Of a DNA stretch of 64,000 nucleotides, positions 25,345 to 33,937 are shown one piece after another (the stretch's first letter is position 1; each line of letters begins with the position of its first letter). The DNA is taken from assembly GCA_964537875.1 (NCBI GenBank), contig CAZIDN010000003.1, positions 81,812 through 145,811 on the forward strand, written 5' to 3'. Under the pieces are notes generated by a model. The model was not told where the DNA came from and ran no database searches. It was given only the letters and a program-made list of their open reading frames with translations. The translations under genes were made by a program, and so were the position numbers. This DNA is from JAPKZH01 sp964537875. GTDB taxonomy: Bacteria; Acidobacteriota; Aminicenantia; Aminicenantales; UBA4085.

Positions 25345-26288
25345 GCGTTCTTGAGGGAGCGCCGATCGAGCCACGCGTTCCATCTTTTCATTAGATAGGG
25401 GACCATTAGTATAACAAACCAGGCCGCTAAAACGCCAATGATGACATCGGTCCAATAATGATACCGGCCGTAAAAAGCCGAGACATAAAGCGAAAGGATA
25501 ATGGGAGATAAGAGATAGAACGTCGGCCGGTGGTACCGGTAGGCGGTTACCCACATGACCGTGGCCACGGCGCAGTGCGGGCTCGGAATGGTGCCGCCGA
25601 TGTCATGGACGTGATTCCGGATAAACTCTCCCCAGAATGTGAAGAAATAGCCTTTGAGGGGAACCGTATATTGATCGGCAATCTTGAAAAGCGGGCCGGC
25701 CACGGGAAAGAGGATAAAACCCGCGTCGCAGACGAAATTCGTGACGCCGAGAGTGAAGAGATACTCCTCCATGTGGCGTTCACTACGCTTAAAATAGAGG
25801 ATGCCGCAGAGGATGGGATAGATCGGCAGATAAATGACATAGGAAAACATCATCCATTCTGTGAGCGCGGGCGAGATGAACTTCTGGAGCCAAACCGTGG
25901 GCTGCACGCCGAAGACGGCCTGCTCCAGATTCAGAACGATCTGGTCCTGCCAGTTTCTCCAAATAATCAATTGAAGAGGGTGGACCGAGACAAAGAGGTA
26001 GGCAAAGATCAGCTGGACGGAGGCGGTCCGGATCAAGAATTTGAGCCAGCGATGGGAAGCCCGCTGATGGAGATAGGCGGCGCCGAGATAGATGAGGCCG
26101 CAGACCGTATTTTTGAGGACCAGCATCCAGGGGCCCTTGATGCTTGAATGGAAAAGGGCTGTGAGGATGCTGAACAGGAGAAGCCAGGCCAGGACGAAAA
26201 CATCGATCGCCTGCAGACCCAGCCCGAAAACAGACAGCCGCTTTCCCTGGAGAGCGTAGGCCTGCGGTTTCGTTCCTGAAGCTTTCAT
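25341..26288 (-). CDS. PAP2-superfamily membrane enzyme, Aur1/IPC-synthase-like
   Basis: 315 aa with about six TM helices. The lipid phosphatase/transferase signature is present: GTIPSPHCAVAT and, after one helix, YGRYHYWTDVIIG, giving the His-His-Asp catalytic triad. This spacing is that of the PAP2_3 (PF14378) group, which includes inositol phosphorylceramide synthase and phospholipid head-group transferases. The gene is coupled to SDR-B by a 4-nt overlap. A role in adding or removing a phosphorylated head group on a membrane lipid is inferred. Confidence 0.8.
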   Translation of the reverse strand: MKASGTKPQAYALQGKRLSVFGLGLQAIDVFVLAWLLLFSILTALFHSSIKGPWMLVLKNTVCGLIYLGAAYLHQRASHRWLKFLIRTASVQLIFAYLFVSVHPLQLIIWRNWQDQIVLNLEQAVFGVQPTVWLQKFISPALTEWMMFSYVIYLPIYPILCGILYFKRSERHMEEYLFTLGVTNFVCDAGFILFPVAGPLFKIADQYTVPLKGYFFTFWGEFIRNHVHDIGGTIPSPHCAVATVMWVTAYRYHRPTFYLLSPIILSLYVSAFYGRYHYWTDVIIGVLAAWFVILMVPYLMKRWNAWLDRRSLKNA

Positions 26289-26330
26289 CCTACTTCCGGA
26301 TGAACCGCCGAGACTCTTCCATCGCCAGCC

Positions 26331-27311
26331 TCACAGCAAGCCCTGGTCTTGATACCAAGCGATCGTTTTACGGATGGTCGCCCTCATGTCCATCCCGGCG
26401 CGAAAGCCTAGTTCATTTTCAATCTTTGATCCATCATAGAGCCAATAATATTTCCGGGTAGCGACAATATGCTCTCGGCTCACTAAAGGAGCTTTGCCCC
26501 GGACCCATCCGGACAATTCCGAGACGAGCGCCACAATATACTGGAGCCCAAAGGGGACCTTGATAAAGAATTTTTTGATCCCCATAAATTCGGCGATCGC
26601 ATCCGCGATCTCGAGCCAAGCATAGTCTCGGCCGTCTGTCACAAAATACACCTGGCCTTGACTCTTCTCGTTTTCGGCCGCCAAGAGGACGGCCTTGACC
26701 ACATCCTCCACACTGGCCAGGCTTGTCTGGGGCTCACCGCTGCCGATGAGGGGTTTGATCCGCCTCCGGATGAGCCGAATGGATTCGAAGAGCTCTTTCT
26801 GCCTAGGCCCCAAGACGTTGGGAGGCCGGAGGATGGATACGGGCAGGCGGTCTTTATGGCCAAGGACGATCTGTTCGGCCAAAAGCTTGCTGCGGCCGTA
26901 ATCGGAAATCGGCCGACACGGATCATCCTCTTTGAGGCGCCGGCCGGCAGCGGAAGGGCCGCAGGCGGCGATGCTGGAGATAAAAACAAACCGCTTGATC
27001 CCCGGCGCTTTTTCAAAGCAAGCTTCGATCAGGTTCTGGGTTCCCTTCGTGTTCACGTCGCAGTAGGTTTTCCAGTCCGGAGCGCTGATCACCGCGGCGA
27101 GGTGAAAAACATAATCCATGCCTCTGACGGCTCTTCTGAGGGACTCCTTGTCTCGGCAGTCCCCGTCCACGAGTTTAACATTCAGCTTTTCGAGCCACCG
27201 GGTGTCACTGGTTTTTCGGACCAAGCCATAGATCTCATCCCCTCTCTTGGCAAGCTCTTCGGCCAGGTGTCCGCCAATGAACCCGCTGCTTCCGGTCACA
27301 AGGCATTTCAC
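26331..27311 (-). CDS. Extended SDR / NAD-dependent epimerase (SDR-C)
   Basis: 326 aa with a GTG start. TGSSGFIG, HLAAVIS, SSIAACG, YGRSK and LRPPNVLGPRQ give a complete extended-SDR signature. The layout (VRKTSDTRWLEKLNVKLVDG) closely parallels SDR-B (VRTTSDLHFLEGLNVKLLYG), so these two are likely duplicates with related substrates. It is the first gene of the five-gene operon; the next gene begins 42 nt later. Confidence 0.8.
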   Translation of the reverse strand: MKCLVTGSSGFIGGHLAEELAKRGDEIYGLVRKTSDTRWLEKLNVKLVDGDCRDKESLRRAVRGMDYVFHLAAVISAPDWKTYCDVNTKGTQNLIEACFEKAPGIKRFVFISSIAACGPSAAGRRLKEDDPCRPISDYGRSKLLAEQIVLGHKDRLPVSILRPPNVLGPRQKELFESIRLIRRRIKPLIGSGEPQTSLASVEDVVKAVLLAAENEKSQGQVYFVTDGRDYAWLEIADAIAEFMGIKKFFIKVPFGLQYIVALVSELSGWVRGKAPLVSREHIVATRKYYWLYDGSKIENELGFRAGMDMRATIRKTIAWYQDQGLL

Positions 27312-27359
27312 TAGCTCTTGATTCTATCAGAGGTTTCGAAAAAAGGGCAAGGCGGTAAT

Positions 27360-28196
27360 CTATGACGCCCTGGAGTCCGACCCGGCCCGGCTGAAACCCT
27401 CGAAGAGGGGAGCGAATTCGGGCACCAAAGCATAGGCGAGCCCGTAGGCGCCGTCGACATGGACCCAGGTCCGTGTTCCCTCACACGCGTCGATGATCGA
27501 CCCCGCGGGATCCACCGCCCCCGTCGAGGTCGTCCCCGTTGTCGCCACGACCGCAAAGACGTTCTTCCGAACCCGCCTATTCGATAAAATTTCCTTCAGG
27601 ATTTCGACGTCCATCCGCTGGCGCCCGTCCACCGGGATCCGAAGCAGGCTCTCTTCGCCGAGGCCCAGCATGCGGACGGCGTTGCGGACGGAGAAATGGG
27701 CCTGGTCGGAAACCGCCACGGCCAGGCTTTCCGGTTTGCGGAAGCCGCGGATTCCTTTCGCGGCGAGGTCGAATCCGCAGTCTTCGGCCTTACGGTGAAG
27801 GGTCATGTACAAGGCCTGCTGGTTGGCGTATGTCCCGGAGTAGAGAAACGTGGTCTCGGCCGTTTCGGGAAAGCCAAAGAGGCGGCAGAGGGCCTGGCCG
27901 CAGAGCTCTTCGAGGACGGCCCCGCCGGGCGAGACCTGCCAGTTCGTGACGCCCTGGTTGTGCCGAAGGGCGATCGCGGCCCCAAGCTCAGCTCCGGCTT
28001 CTGGAGCCGAATTGAAAAAGGAATGAAAGGAGGGCAGGCCGTAATCCGCGAGATGGGGAACGAGGCGCTCGCCGATGAGACGCTTCAAAACCTCGAGCGG
28101 CAATCCTTCCTCGCCGAAATCGAGAAGAGGCTTCAAATCCCGGGCAATCGCGTCCGGCTTCGCTCCGGAATATATCCGCCGATTCATGGGGCGCAT
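27360..28196 (-). pseudogene. Truncated PLP-dependent group II decarboxylase
   Basis: 278 codons matching the N-terminal half of group II amino-acid decarboxylases (aromatic amino acid, glutamate or diaminobutyrate type). Landmarks: PSFHSFFNSAPEAGAELGAA, the substrate loop TNWQVSPGGAVLEEL, TTTGTTSTGAVDP and HVDGAYG, whose Asp would pair with the PLP nitrogen. Family members then continue to a DPHKW motif carrying the PLP lysine. Here the frame stops within about a dozen residues of HVDGAYG...LFEGFSRAGSDS. About 200 C-terminal residues, including the catalytic Lys, are absent, so it cannot be active. Confidence 0.75.
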
Positions 28197-28203
28197 CTTC
28201 TTC

Positions 28204-28656
28204 TTATTCCGGATTGTACCGCCGCGCTTTGCTCGTCGAAGCCCCGTATCGGCTCAGCCCGAAGGCGATGATCAGGCCGCAGACGACTCCGTCCAGGACC
28301 GGGACACCGAGCCTCTCCTGGAGCCGCTTGTCGAGGCCGGCCAGGCGGGCGGGGGCCGCGGCCGTGACTTCGACCAGTCGCGGCAGGGACATCCGCCCCC
28401 GGACCACTCCTTCCGAATAGAGGAGCGGGAGCCTGACTTCGACGCCCGGGATGCCGTTCGGGCAAAGGTCGAACCGGCCGGCGCCCGGGAGAACGAGAAG
28501 GCCGGAGGCGTCGACGCACTCGTCGGCGGGGACGCCGTCCAGGCCCCCGGCCACGGCGATCGTCTCGCCTTCGACGAGAAGGTCCCGCACGGAGGCGGAA
28601 TCCGCCGTGACGACGGTCCCTCCCCGGATCAGAATCCTTCGCGTCCTCGGGCTCAT
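28204..28656 (-). pseudogene. In-frame mosaic of dihydropyrimidinase and hydantoin racemase pieces
   Basis: 150 codons from ATG 28656 (GTG at 28674 possible). Residues 1-59 are the N-terminus of a dihydropyrimidinase/hydantoinase (ILIRGGTVVTADSASVRDLL, VDASGLLVLPG) ending just before the metal-binding HxH. Residues about 60-108 are a distant internal part of the same family (NGIPGVEVRLPLLYSEGVVR, RMSLPRLVEVTAAAPARLAG). Residues about 110-150 match the C-terminus of Asp/Glu or hydantoin racemases (LGVPVLDGVVCGLIIAFGLS, RYGASTSKARRYNPE). All pieces are joined in frame, with two deletion scars near 28480 and 28330. No active site remains. Confidence 0.7.
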
Positions 28657-28678
28657 CTCGTCCGTGCCCCGCACCCCG

Positions 28679-30067
28679 TCAGGCGGATTTCTCGACGGCC
28701 CGCACCGCCTCGGCGAAGATCTCGAGCCCTTTGCGGGCCAGCCTTTCGGTCAGGACGAGGGGCGGCAGGAAGCGGGCGACGTTGAAGTAGTGGCCGCCGA
28801 TCTCGATGAGCAGGCCGTGCCTGTGGCAGGCGGTCCGGACCTTGGCCGCGAGCTCCGGTGCCGGCTCGCGGCTGCCCTTGTCCTTGACGAATTCGACGCC
28901 GAGCATCAGGCCCTTGCCCCGGGCCTCGCCTACGATCGGGGAATCCCTCTCCACGCCCTTGAGCATTTCGAGCATCGTCCGCCCCAGCCGCTCCGCGCGG
29001 CCGGCCAGGCCGTAATCGATCATGAAGCGCAGGGAGGCGGCGCCCGCCGCATAGGCCACCACGTTCCCCCGGAACGTCCCGATATGCTTGCCCGGAGGGA
29101 AAGTATTGAGATGTTCCCTGTAAGCGATGCCGGAGATGGGGAAGCCCAGGCCGCCCAGGGCCTTGCTCATGGTGATAATATCGGGAAGAGTCTCCGAGTG
29201 CTCGAAGGCGAACATCCTGCCGGTTCGGCCAAATCCGGCCTGGATTTCGTCGACGACGAGAAGGACGCCGTGCTTGTCGCAGATCCGGCGAAGGGCGGAG
29301 AGGTAGCCGTCGGGAGGGACGATGGACCCGCCCTCGCCCTGGACGGCCTCGACGATGACGGCCGCCGGTTTCGAGATCCCGGAATGGGGGTCCTCGAGTT
29401 TGTGTCCGAGATAGGCGGCGCAGAAGAGGTCGCAACTTTCCGGCGATTTGTTGAACGCGCACCGGTAGCAGTAGGCGTACGGCAGAAAATGGACTTCGGG
29501 GAGAAGCGGCAGGAAATCGGCCCGGAACGGCTCGCCGCTCGTCAGGGACAGGGCGCCCGTCGTCATGCCATGGTAGGAGCCCTCGAAGGCGACGAGGGGG
29601 ATCCGCCGGCTGTTGTATTTGGCCAGCTTGATGGCGCTCTCGACCGCGTCGGACCCCGTCGGGCCGCCGAAGAACAGGCGGCTCAGCTCGGCGGGGAGAA
29701 CGCTCCGCAGGATTTCGGCCAGGGCTTGGCGGGGCGGGCTGGGAATGTCCAGCGTATGGGTCAGGTCGGCCATCTGGAGGCGGGCAGCCTCCAGGACCTC
29801 CGGGTTTCCGTGACCGACGTTGAGGACTCCGGCGCCGGCGAAAAAGTCGATGTAGACGTTGCCGTCGACATCCTCCACTGTGGCCCCCCGGCCCCGGCGG
29901 AGGGCCATGGGCAGACCCAGGGGATATGACACTGCCGAGCCCTCGTGCCGCCGCTGATATTCGAGGTATTCCCGGGACTTCGGCCCCGGGGGCTGTTTCG
30001 CGATCAGCGGGGCCCGGGGGTCGGAGAATTGTTCGAAGATTTCGTCAGGGATCGTCGAATTGTCCAT
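28679..30067 (-). CDS. Class III PLP aminotransferase
   Basis: 462 aa, full length. Landmarks: DVDGNVYIDFFAGAGVLNVG, GPTGSDAVESAIKLAK, FEGSYHGMTTGALSLT, VEAVQGEGG, VDEIQAGFGRTGRMFAFEH and the PLP lysine in TMSKALGGLGFP. The sequence is nearest in feel to diaminobutyrate-2-oxoglutarate or beta-alanine/GABA-type omega-aminotransferases; the exact donor is not resolvable. It heads a minus-strand group whose next two genes are both broken: a hydantoinase/racemase mosaic and a decarboxylase fragment. The region is richer in G+C than its surroundings. Confidence 0.85.
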   Translation of the reverse strand: MDNSTIPDEIFEQFSDPRAPLIAKQPPGPKSREYLEYQRRHEGSAVSYPLGLPMALRRGRGATVEDVDGNVYIDFFAGAGVLNVGHGNPEVLEAARLQMADLTHTLDIPSPPRQALAEILRSVLPAELSRLFFGGPTGSDAVESAIKLAKYNSRRIPLVAFEGSYHGMTTGALSLTSGEPFRADFLPLLPEVHFLPYAYCYRCAFNKSPESCDLFCAAYLGHKLEDPHSGISKPAAVIVEAVQGEGGSIVPPDGYLSALRRICDKHGVLLVVDEIQAGFGRTGRMFAFEHSETLPDIITMSKALGGLGFPISGIAYREHLNTFPPGKHIGTFRGNVVAYAAGAASLRFMIDYGLAGRAERLGRTMLEMLKGVERDSPIVGEARGKGLMLGVEFVKDKGSREPAPELAAKVRTACHRHGLLIEIGGHYFNVARFLPPLVLTERLARKGLEIFAEAVRAVEKSA

Positions 30068-30402
30068 CGCCGTTTTACGTCCTTTCTTTCCGCTCGGGCA
30101 AATTGTCGTGCCGGCCGCGCGGATTGTCGACCGGATTCTTAGCCGTCCCTCGTCAGGTGTTCCCGAAGTCGACTCTCCCCGGTTCTCTCGCTGCGCTGGA
30201 CTGGATCATCACGGCCCTGCCGACGAATTGGTAATAGAGAAAAAGAATTCGCTTTTTTGGGCTGCGGGAATTTCCCTTCTGTTAAGCTCGGAACCGGCAC
30301 CGCCCTTCACGAGAGAATGATATTCGCGGCTGAGGATTTATGTCAAGAGCACAATAATGGCCGCGAAGGAGGCCGTTCGGCCGAATCCAAGCCCAAAATA
30401 GA
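30068..30402. other. 335-bp gene-free stretch
   Basis: No supported gene. It separates the aminotransferase start from the end of the sugar-binding lipoprotein gene. G+C content drops toward the right half. I see no convincing inverted repeat, tRNA or conserved peptide here. Confidence 0.4.
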
Positions 30403-31401
30403 TCAGAGATAATCTTTAATGGGCGTAAAAAGCAGCCGTTGGATTTCCGGCTGGTTCATATTTTCAGGGGTCACCAGCGTCTCGCCCGTATCGACCTTGG
30501 CCTCGAATGGCTGGCCACGAAGAAAAGCCACGGCCGTCTTCACTCCGAGATACCCCATCTTGAACGGGTCCTGCAGCACCAGCCCGTGGATATAGCCTTT
30601 GCGCATTCCGTCCACCAGCTTCTGGGAGCTGTCGAACCCGACGAATTTCACTTTGCCGGCCAGGCCCCGGTCCTCCAGCGCGCGAAGCGTCCCAAAGGTT
30701 GTGGACTCGTTGGGACAAAAGATGCCGTCCACCTCGGGAAAGCGGTTGAGCAGGTTTTCCAGGGTTTGATAGGCGGATTCCGTGGTGATTCCCGCATAAA
30801 CGTCCTTGGAAAGAAATTCGATTCCCGGAAACCTCTTCAGGACGGTGTCATAAAATCCCTTCTCCCGCAGCGCAGAGCTGGCTGCTCCTTCATGGCAGCG
30901 GATCAAAAAAATTCTTCCTTTTCCCCCCAGGATCCGGCCCAGGTGTTCACCGGCCAGGACCCCTCCTTTGTAGTTATCCGTGGCGATGTTGCTGATAGGG
31001 TCCGGGCCTTCCAGCGGCGAATCGATGATGACGACGGGGATGCCTTCTCTTTTGGCTTCCTGGATAGGACGGACAAGAGCGTGGTCATCGAGCGGTGCGA
31101 GCACGATCCCCTGGACGCCGCGGCTGATGAAGTCCTCCACGACCATGACCTGGCCGTCGCGGTCATCTTCTTTTTGAGGTCCTTTCCAGAGGATTTCCAC
31201 GCCCAGCTCGCGGCCCGCTTTGACCGCCCCGGCATGGATGGATTTCCAGAACTCATGGGTCATGCCCATGGGAATGACGGCAATTTTCAGAGTTTTTTCG
31301 GCGGGCGGTTTTTGCGAGGAACACGAGAAGGCGGCCAAGGCAAGGCAAACCGCAAACACCGAGAGCCCGACCAATGTGCGGTTTTGGGAGCGGCGGCTCA
31401 A
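30403..31401 (-). CDS. Periplasmic sugar-binding lipoprotein (RbsB/LacI-type)
   Basis: 332 aa from a TTG at 31401, chosen because GGAG lies about 7 nt upstream and a lipoprotein signal follows directly: basic SRRSQNR, then LVGLSVFAVCLALAAFSC with the lipidated Cys. The mature part is a Peripla_BP_4/ribose-binding fold: KIAVIPMGMTHEFWKSIHAG, GIVLAPLDDHALVRPIQEAK, and VDGIFCPNESTTFGTLRALE. It should deliver a sugar or sugar-like ligand to an ABC importer. No permease or ATPase gene is next to it, so the partner is encoded elsewhere or it acts as a sensor. Confidence 0.8.
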   Translation of the reverse strand: MSRRSQNRTLVGLSVFAVCLALAAFSCSSQKPPAEKTLKIAVIPMGMTHEFWKSIHAGAVKAGRELGVEILWKGPQKEDDRDGQVMVVEDFISRGVQGIVLAPLDDHALVRPIQEAKREGIPVVIIDSPLEGPDPISNIATDNYKGGVLAGEHLGRILGGKGRIFLIRCHEGAASSALREKGFYDTVLKRFPGIEFLSKDVYAGITTESAYQTLENLLNRFPEVDGIFCPNESTTFGTLRALEDRGLAGKVKFVGFDSSQKLVDGMRKGYIHGLVLQDPFKMGYLGVKTAVAFLRGQPFEAKVDTGETLVTPENMNQPEIQRLLFTPIKDYL

Positions 31402-31615
31402 AACATTCTCCTTCACCGTATGGATGACTTTAACAAATGTATTTTTTCCTGTCAAACCGGGAATGACAACAATACAGAAATGCTTTTTCTCCCTTTTCTT
31501 TACAAAAAAGGTGCTTTAGGCAAAACGGCAGGCATCAAAAAAGAAAGGGATCTTCGACTTGCGGCAGACGGCGCTCGTCTGGAGACAGGTCCCTCATCCC
31601 CTGTCCCCTAGTTTG

Positions 31616-32518
31616 TCAAAATGATACCAGCCTTTTGAAATGGAGAAAACGTCCCGCGATCTCGCGCTTGGTCAGCGACCGAAACCGGTTAATGCCGAAG
31701 TCTTCGATCGTGAAGGAGGCAAGGACGCTGCCGTAGACGGCGGCCCGCCGGATCTCTTTCTTGCCGAAGCATTTCACCCGGTCGAGATACCCCAAAAAAC
31801 CGCCGGCGAAGCTGTCTCCGGCGCCGGTCGGGTCGACGACGTCTTCACAGGGATGAGCCATAATGCCGAAGACGAGGCTCTCGCCGAATACCAGTGCGCC
31901 ATGCTCGCCTTTTTTGACGATGACCAAGGTCGGCCCTTGGCCGAGAATCTTTTTACCGGCCTTGATGAGGTTCCGCTCCTCGGTCAGCATCCGGATCTCT
32001 TCATCGTTGGCAAATAGGATGTCCACCTGCTTGAGGACGCGCCGGAGCGCCGCAGGCTTGCTCTCGATCCACAGACGCATGGTGTCCATAGCGACAAGCT
32101 TCGGTTTTTCGACCTGACGGCAAATATTTTCCTGGAGGTCGGGATCGATGTTGGCCAGGAAAAGGATATCGGCTTTTTTATAGGCCGGCGGGATTTCCGG
32201 CCTGAAGTCTTGAAAGACATTGAGCTCGGTCCTGATGGTCGACCTCTGGTTGGGGTCGAAGCCGTAGCGGCCCTCCCAGAAAAAGGTCTTGCCGCCGGGT
32301 ACGATCTTCAGGCCCTCAAGGTCGATTTTTCGTTTCTTGAAAAGCCGGATCGTTTCCTTCGGAAAATCCTCGCCCACGACCGCCACGATCTTCGGACGGG
32401 TGAAATAGCTCGCCGCCAGCGCGCAATACGTGCATGAGCCGCCGACGATCTTTTCCTTCCGCTCCCAAGGTGTTTCGATCGTGTCAAAGGCCACGGAGCC
32501 GACGATGACCAAACTCAT
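31616..32518 (-). CDS. PfkB-family carbohydrate/nucleoside kinase
   Basis: 300 aa from the ATG at 32518, with AAGGAT upstream; the frame is open 14 codons earlier. VGGSCTYCALAASYF is the N-terminal glycine motif and DPTGAGDSFAGGFLGYL the C-terminal PfkB signature with the catalytic Asp. It lies directly downstream of the MTA phosphorylase gene on the same strand, separated by a dispersed repeat. Pairing with mtnP suggests a role with methylthioribose or ribose derivatives, but an adenosine- or sugar-kinase role is equally possible. Confidence 0.8.
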   Translation of the reverse strand: MSLVIVGSVAFDTIETPWERKEKIVGGSCTYCALAASYFTRPKIVAVVGEDFPKETIRLFKKRKIDLEGLKIVPGGKTFFWEGRYGFDPNQRSTIRTELNVFQDFRPEIPPAYKKADILFLANIDPDLQENICRQVEKPKLVAMDTMRLWIESKPAALRRVLKQVDILFANDEEIRMLTEERNLIKAGKKILGQGPTLVIVKKGEHGALVFGESLVFGIMAHPCEDVVDPTGAGDSFAGGFLGYLDRVKCFGKKEIRRAAVYGSVLASFTIEDFGINRFRSLTKREIAGRFLHFKRLVSF

Positions 32519-32586
32519 GGATAATCCTTCAAAATATATATTGTCATCGCGAGCGACCAAAGGAGGCGCGGCGGCCCGGCCCTTGA

Positions 32587-32618
32587 GTCATTCCGAGCAA
32601 AGCGAGGAATCTCCTCTT
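32587..32618. repeat. Dispersed repeat core, copy A
   Basis: GTCATTCCGAGCAAAGCGAG and the following 11 bases (GAATCTCCTCT) are identical to 63826-63856 in the gap between tuf and rpsJ. Flanking sequence (TGTCATCGCGAGCGAC near 32542, GGGATTGCCGCGCC near 32636) belongs to the same type of repeat, widespread in many environmental genomes. It lies between mtnP and the PfkB gene. Confidence 0.75.
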
Positions 32619-32668
32619 TTCGAGCGATAGGCACGGGATTGCCGCGCCAAGAGGCTGCAAAGACAGCT

Positions 32669-33559
32669 TCATTTTATATATTTCTTGATGATGAGATGCA
32701 GCTTTTTTTTCGTCGCGGGCGGGATGAGATGGGGATCGGTCACGATGCAGTTCTTAAGGGCCTGGCGGCAGTCGCAGAGGCCCTCCACGTGGGGCGGCAG
32801 GTTGGCCACGGCTTTTCTAAGGATAGCCTTGGCATTATGGATATTGAGCCGCAGGTTTTCCAGAATGAGCTCGACCGAAACGGATTTTTCCTCGGCATGC
32901 CAGACGTCATAGTCCGTGGCCAGGTTCAGCGTCGAATAGCAGATTTCCGCCTCGCGGCACAGCTTGGCTTCGGTGGCGGCCGTCATGCCGATGACATCGC
33001 ACCCCCAGGAACGGTAGATTTTGGACTCGGCCATGCTCGAAAAAGCCGGGCCCTCGATACAGATGTAGGTGCCGCCGAGATGGGCGCGGATGTCGAGTTC
33101 TTTCGCGGTCGCGTACAAGAATCGGGAAAGCTCGGTGCAGACGGGCTGGGCAAAGCTGATGTGAGCCGCGATCCCCTGGCCGAAAAACGTGCACTCCCGC
33201 CGGGTTCTGTCGAAGAACTGGTCGGAGAAAACGATGTCCCGCGGCCCGATCCCTTCTCTCAGAGATCCGCACGAATTGACCGAGATGACCCGCTCGACAT
33301 CGAGCATCTTGAATCCATAAACGTTGGCCCGGTAATTGATCCCGGAGGGCAAATGCCGGTGGCCCCGGCCGTGCCGGCTGAGAAAAGCGACGCGTTTTCC
33401 CTCGAGAGTTCCGATGATGTAAGCGTCTGAGGGATCCCCAAACGGCGTTTTCAGCTTGAATTCTTTGAGGCCTTTGACGCCTTCGATCTCGTAAAGACCC
33501 GTCCCGCCCAGGATGCCGATTTCCACCCGAGGCAACTTCAATTGTCTAGTGGCAGCCAT
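32669..33559 (-). CDS. mtnP: S-methyl-5'-thioadenosine phosphorylase
   Basis: 296 aa. GILGGTGLYEIEG, the phosphate-binding LSRHGRGHRHLPSGINYRAN, NSCGSLREGIGPRDIVFSDQ, FSSMAESKIYRSWGCDVIGM and the purine-site NLATDYDVW are the standard MTAP signature. It splits methylthioadenosine, the by-product of polyamine and other SAM-dependent synthesis, into adenine and methylthioribose-1-phosphate. The enzyme acts in the cytosol. It is divergent from the sirtuin gene, with a structured 410-bp intergenic region between. The residue after the Tyr-Asp pair is the usual Val/Trp, which favours MTA over inosine or guanosine. Confidence 0.92.
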   Translation of the reverse strand: MAATRQLKLPRVEIGILGGTGLYEIEGVKGLKEFKLKTPFGDPSDAYIIGTLEGKRVAFLSRHGRGHRHLPSGINYRANVYGFKMLDVERVISVNSCGSLREGIGPRDIVFSDQFFDRTRRECTFFGQGIAAHISFAQPVCTELSRFLYATAKELDIRAHLGGTYICIEGPAFSSMAESKIYRSWGCDVIGMTAATEAKLCREAEICYSTLNLATDYDVWHAEEKSVSVELILENLRLNIHNAKAILRKAVANLPPHVEGLCDCRQALKNCIVTDPHLIPPATKKKLHLIIKKYIK

Positions 33560-33690
33560 AATACCTCCTCAGCCAAGGATATTGATATATAATTTTGATA
33601 GGAACAAGTCAAGGCAAAGCGCCAGGTTCTCTTCCATTTCACTTGGGCAGAATAGGGAAATGATCCGGAGACGGCTGAAGCGACCATGGA

Positions 33691-33849
33691 GGGTTTAGCC
33701 TTCCCGAGCCCTCATTCGAGGGCAGCCGGCTCGGAAGAAGCCGGCCGGCGAAGTTGTCTGAGCTTCCCGGCGAACTTCCGTAAGATCGATGCCGGGAAGC
33801 GAGTTCTGAGCCGCCGAGAAGGAGGGTTCGGGAACGGCGTTAAAAACCC
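33691..33849. ncRNA. Candidate structured RNA or structured repeat
   Basis: A long outer helix is visible: GGGTTT (33691-33696) with AAACCC (33844-33849); GCC (33698-33700) with GGC (33836-33838); and TTCCCGAGCCCTC (33701-33713) with GAGGGTTCGGGAA (33822-33834, one G-U). Inside it are two perfect hairpins: GCCGGCT/AGCCGGC (33725-33731, 33739-33745) and GCTTCCCGGC/GCCGGGAAGC (33762-33771, 33791-33800). It lies between the divergent mtnP and sirtuin genes. I do not recognise an Rfam family. Strand is undetermined, and a folded mobile repeat is the main alternative. Confidence 0.4.
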
Positions 33850-33937
33850 GGATGGGGAGCTAGGCCGTTTCCGGATCGTACCCCAGGCGATATTTCCCCT
33901 CATGAGATGGAAGAGAACCTTTTGATTTTTCCGGCAG

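Noticed and set aside
28204..28674. Intact small dihydropyrimidinase
   Set aside because: The metal-binding HxH and most of the barrel are missing, and the tail belongs to a different family.
28451..29929. A 492-codon plus-strand frame opposite the aminotransferase
   Set aside because: Low-complexity Arg/Pro/Gly-rich translation of the complement of a conserved class III aminotransferase.
32542..32650. Possible small gene in the mtnP-PfkB gap
   Set aside because: The sequence is a dispersed repeat with a perfect match at 63826; reading frames in it are incidental.
33686..33925. 79-codon frame between mtnP and the sirtuin gene
   Set aside because: It coincides with the multi-stem structured element; the base pairing explains the sequence better and no family is recognised.
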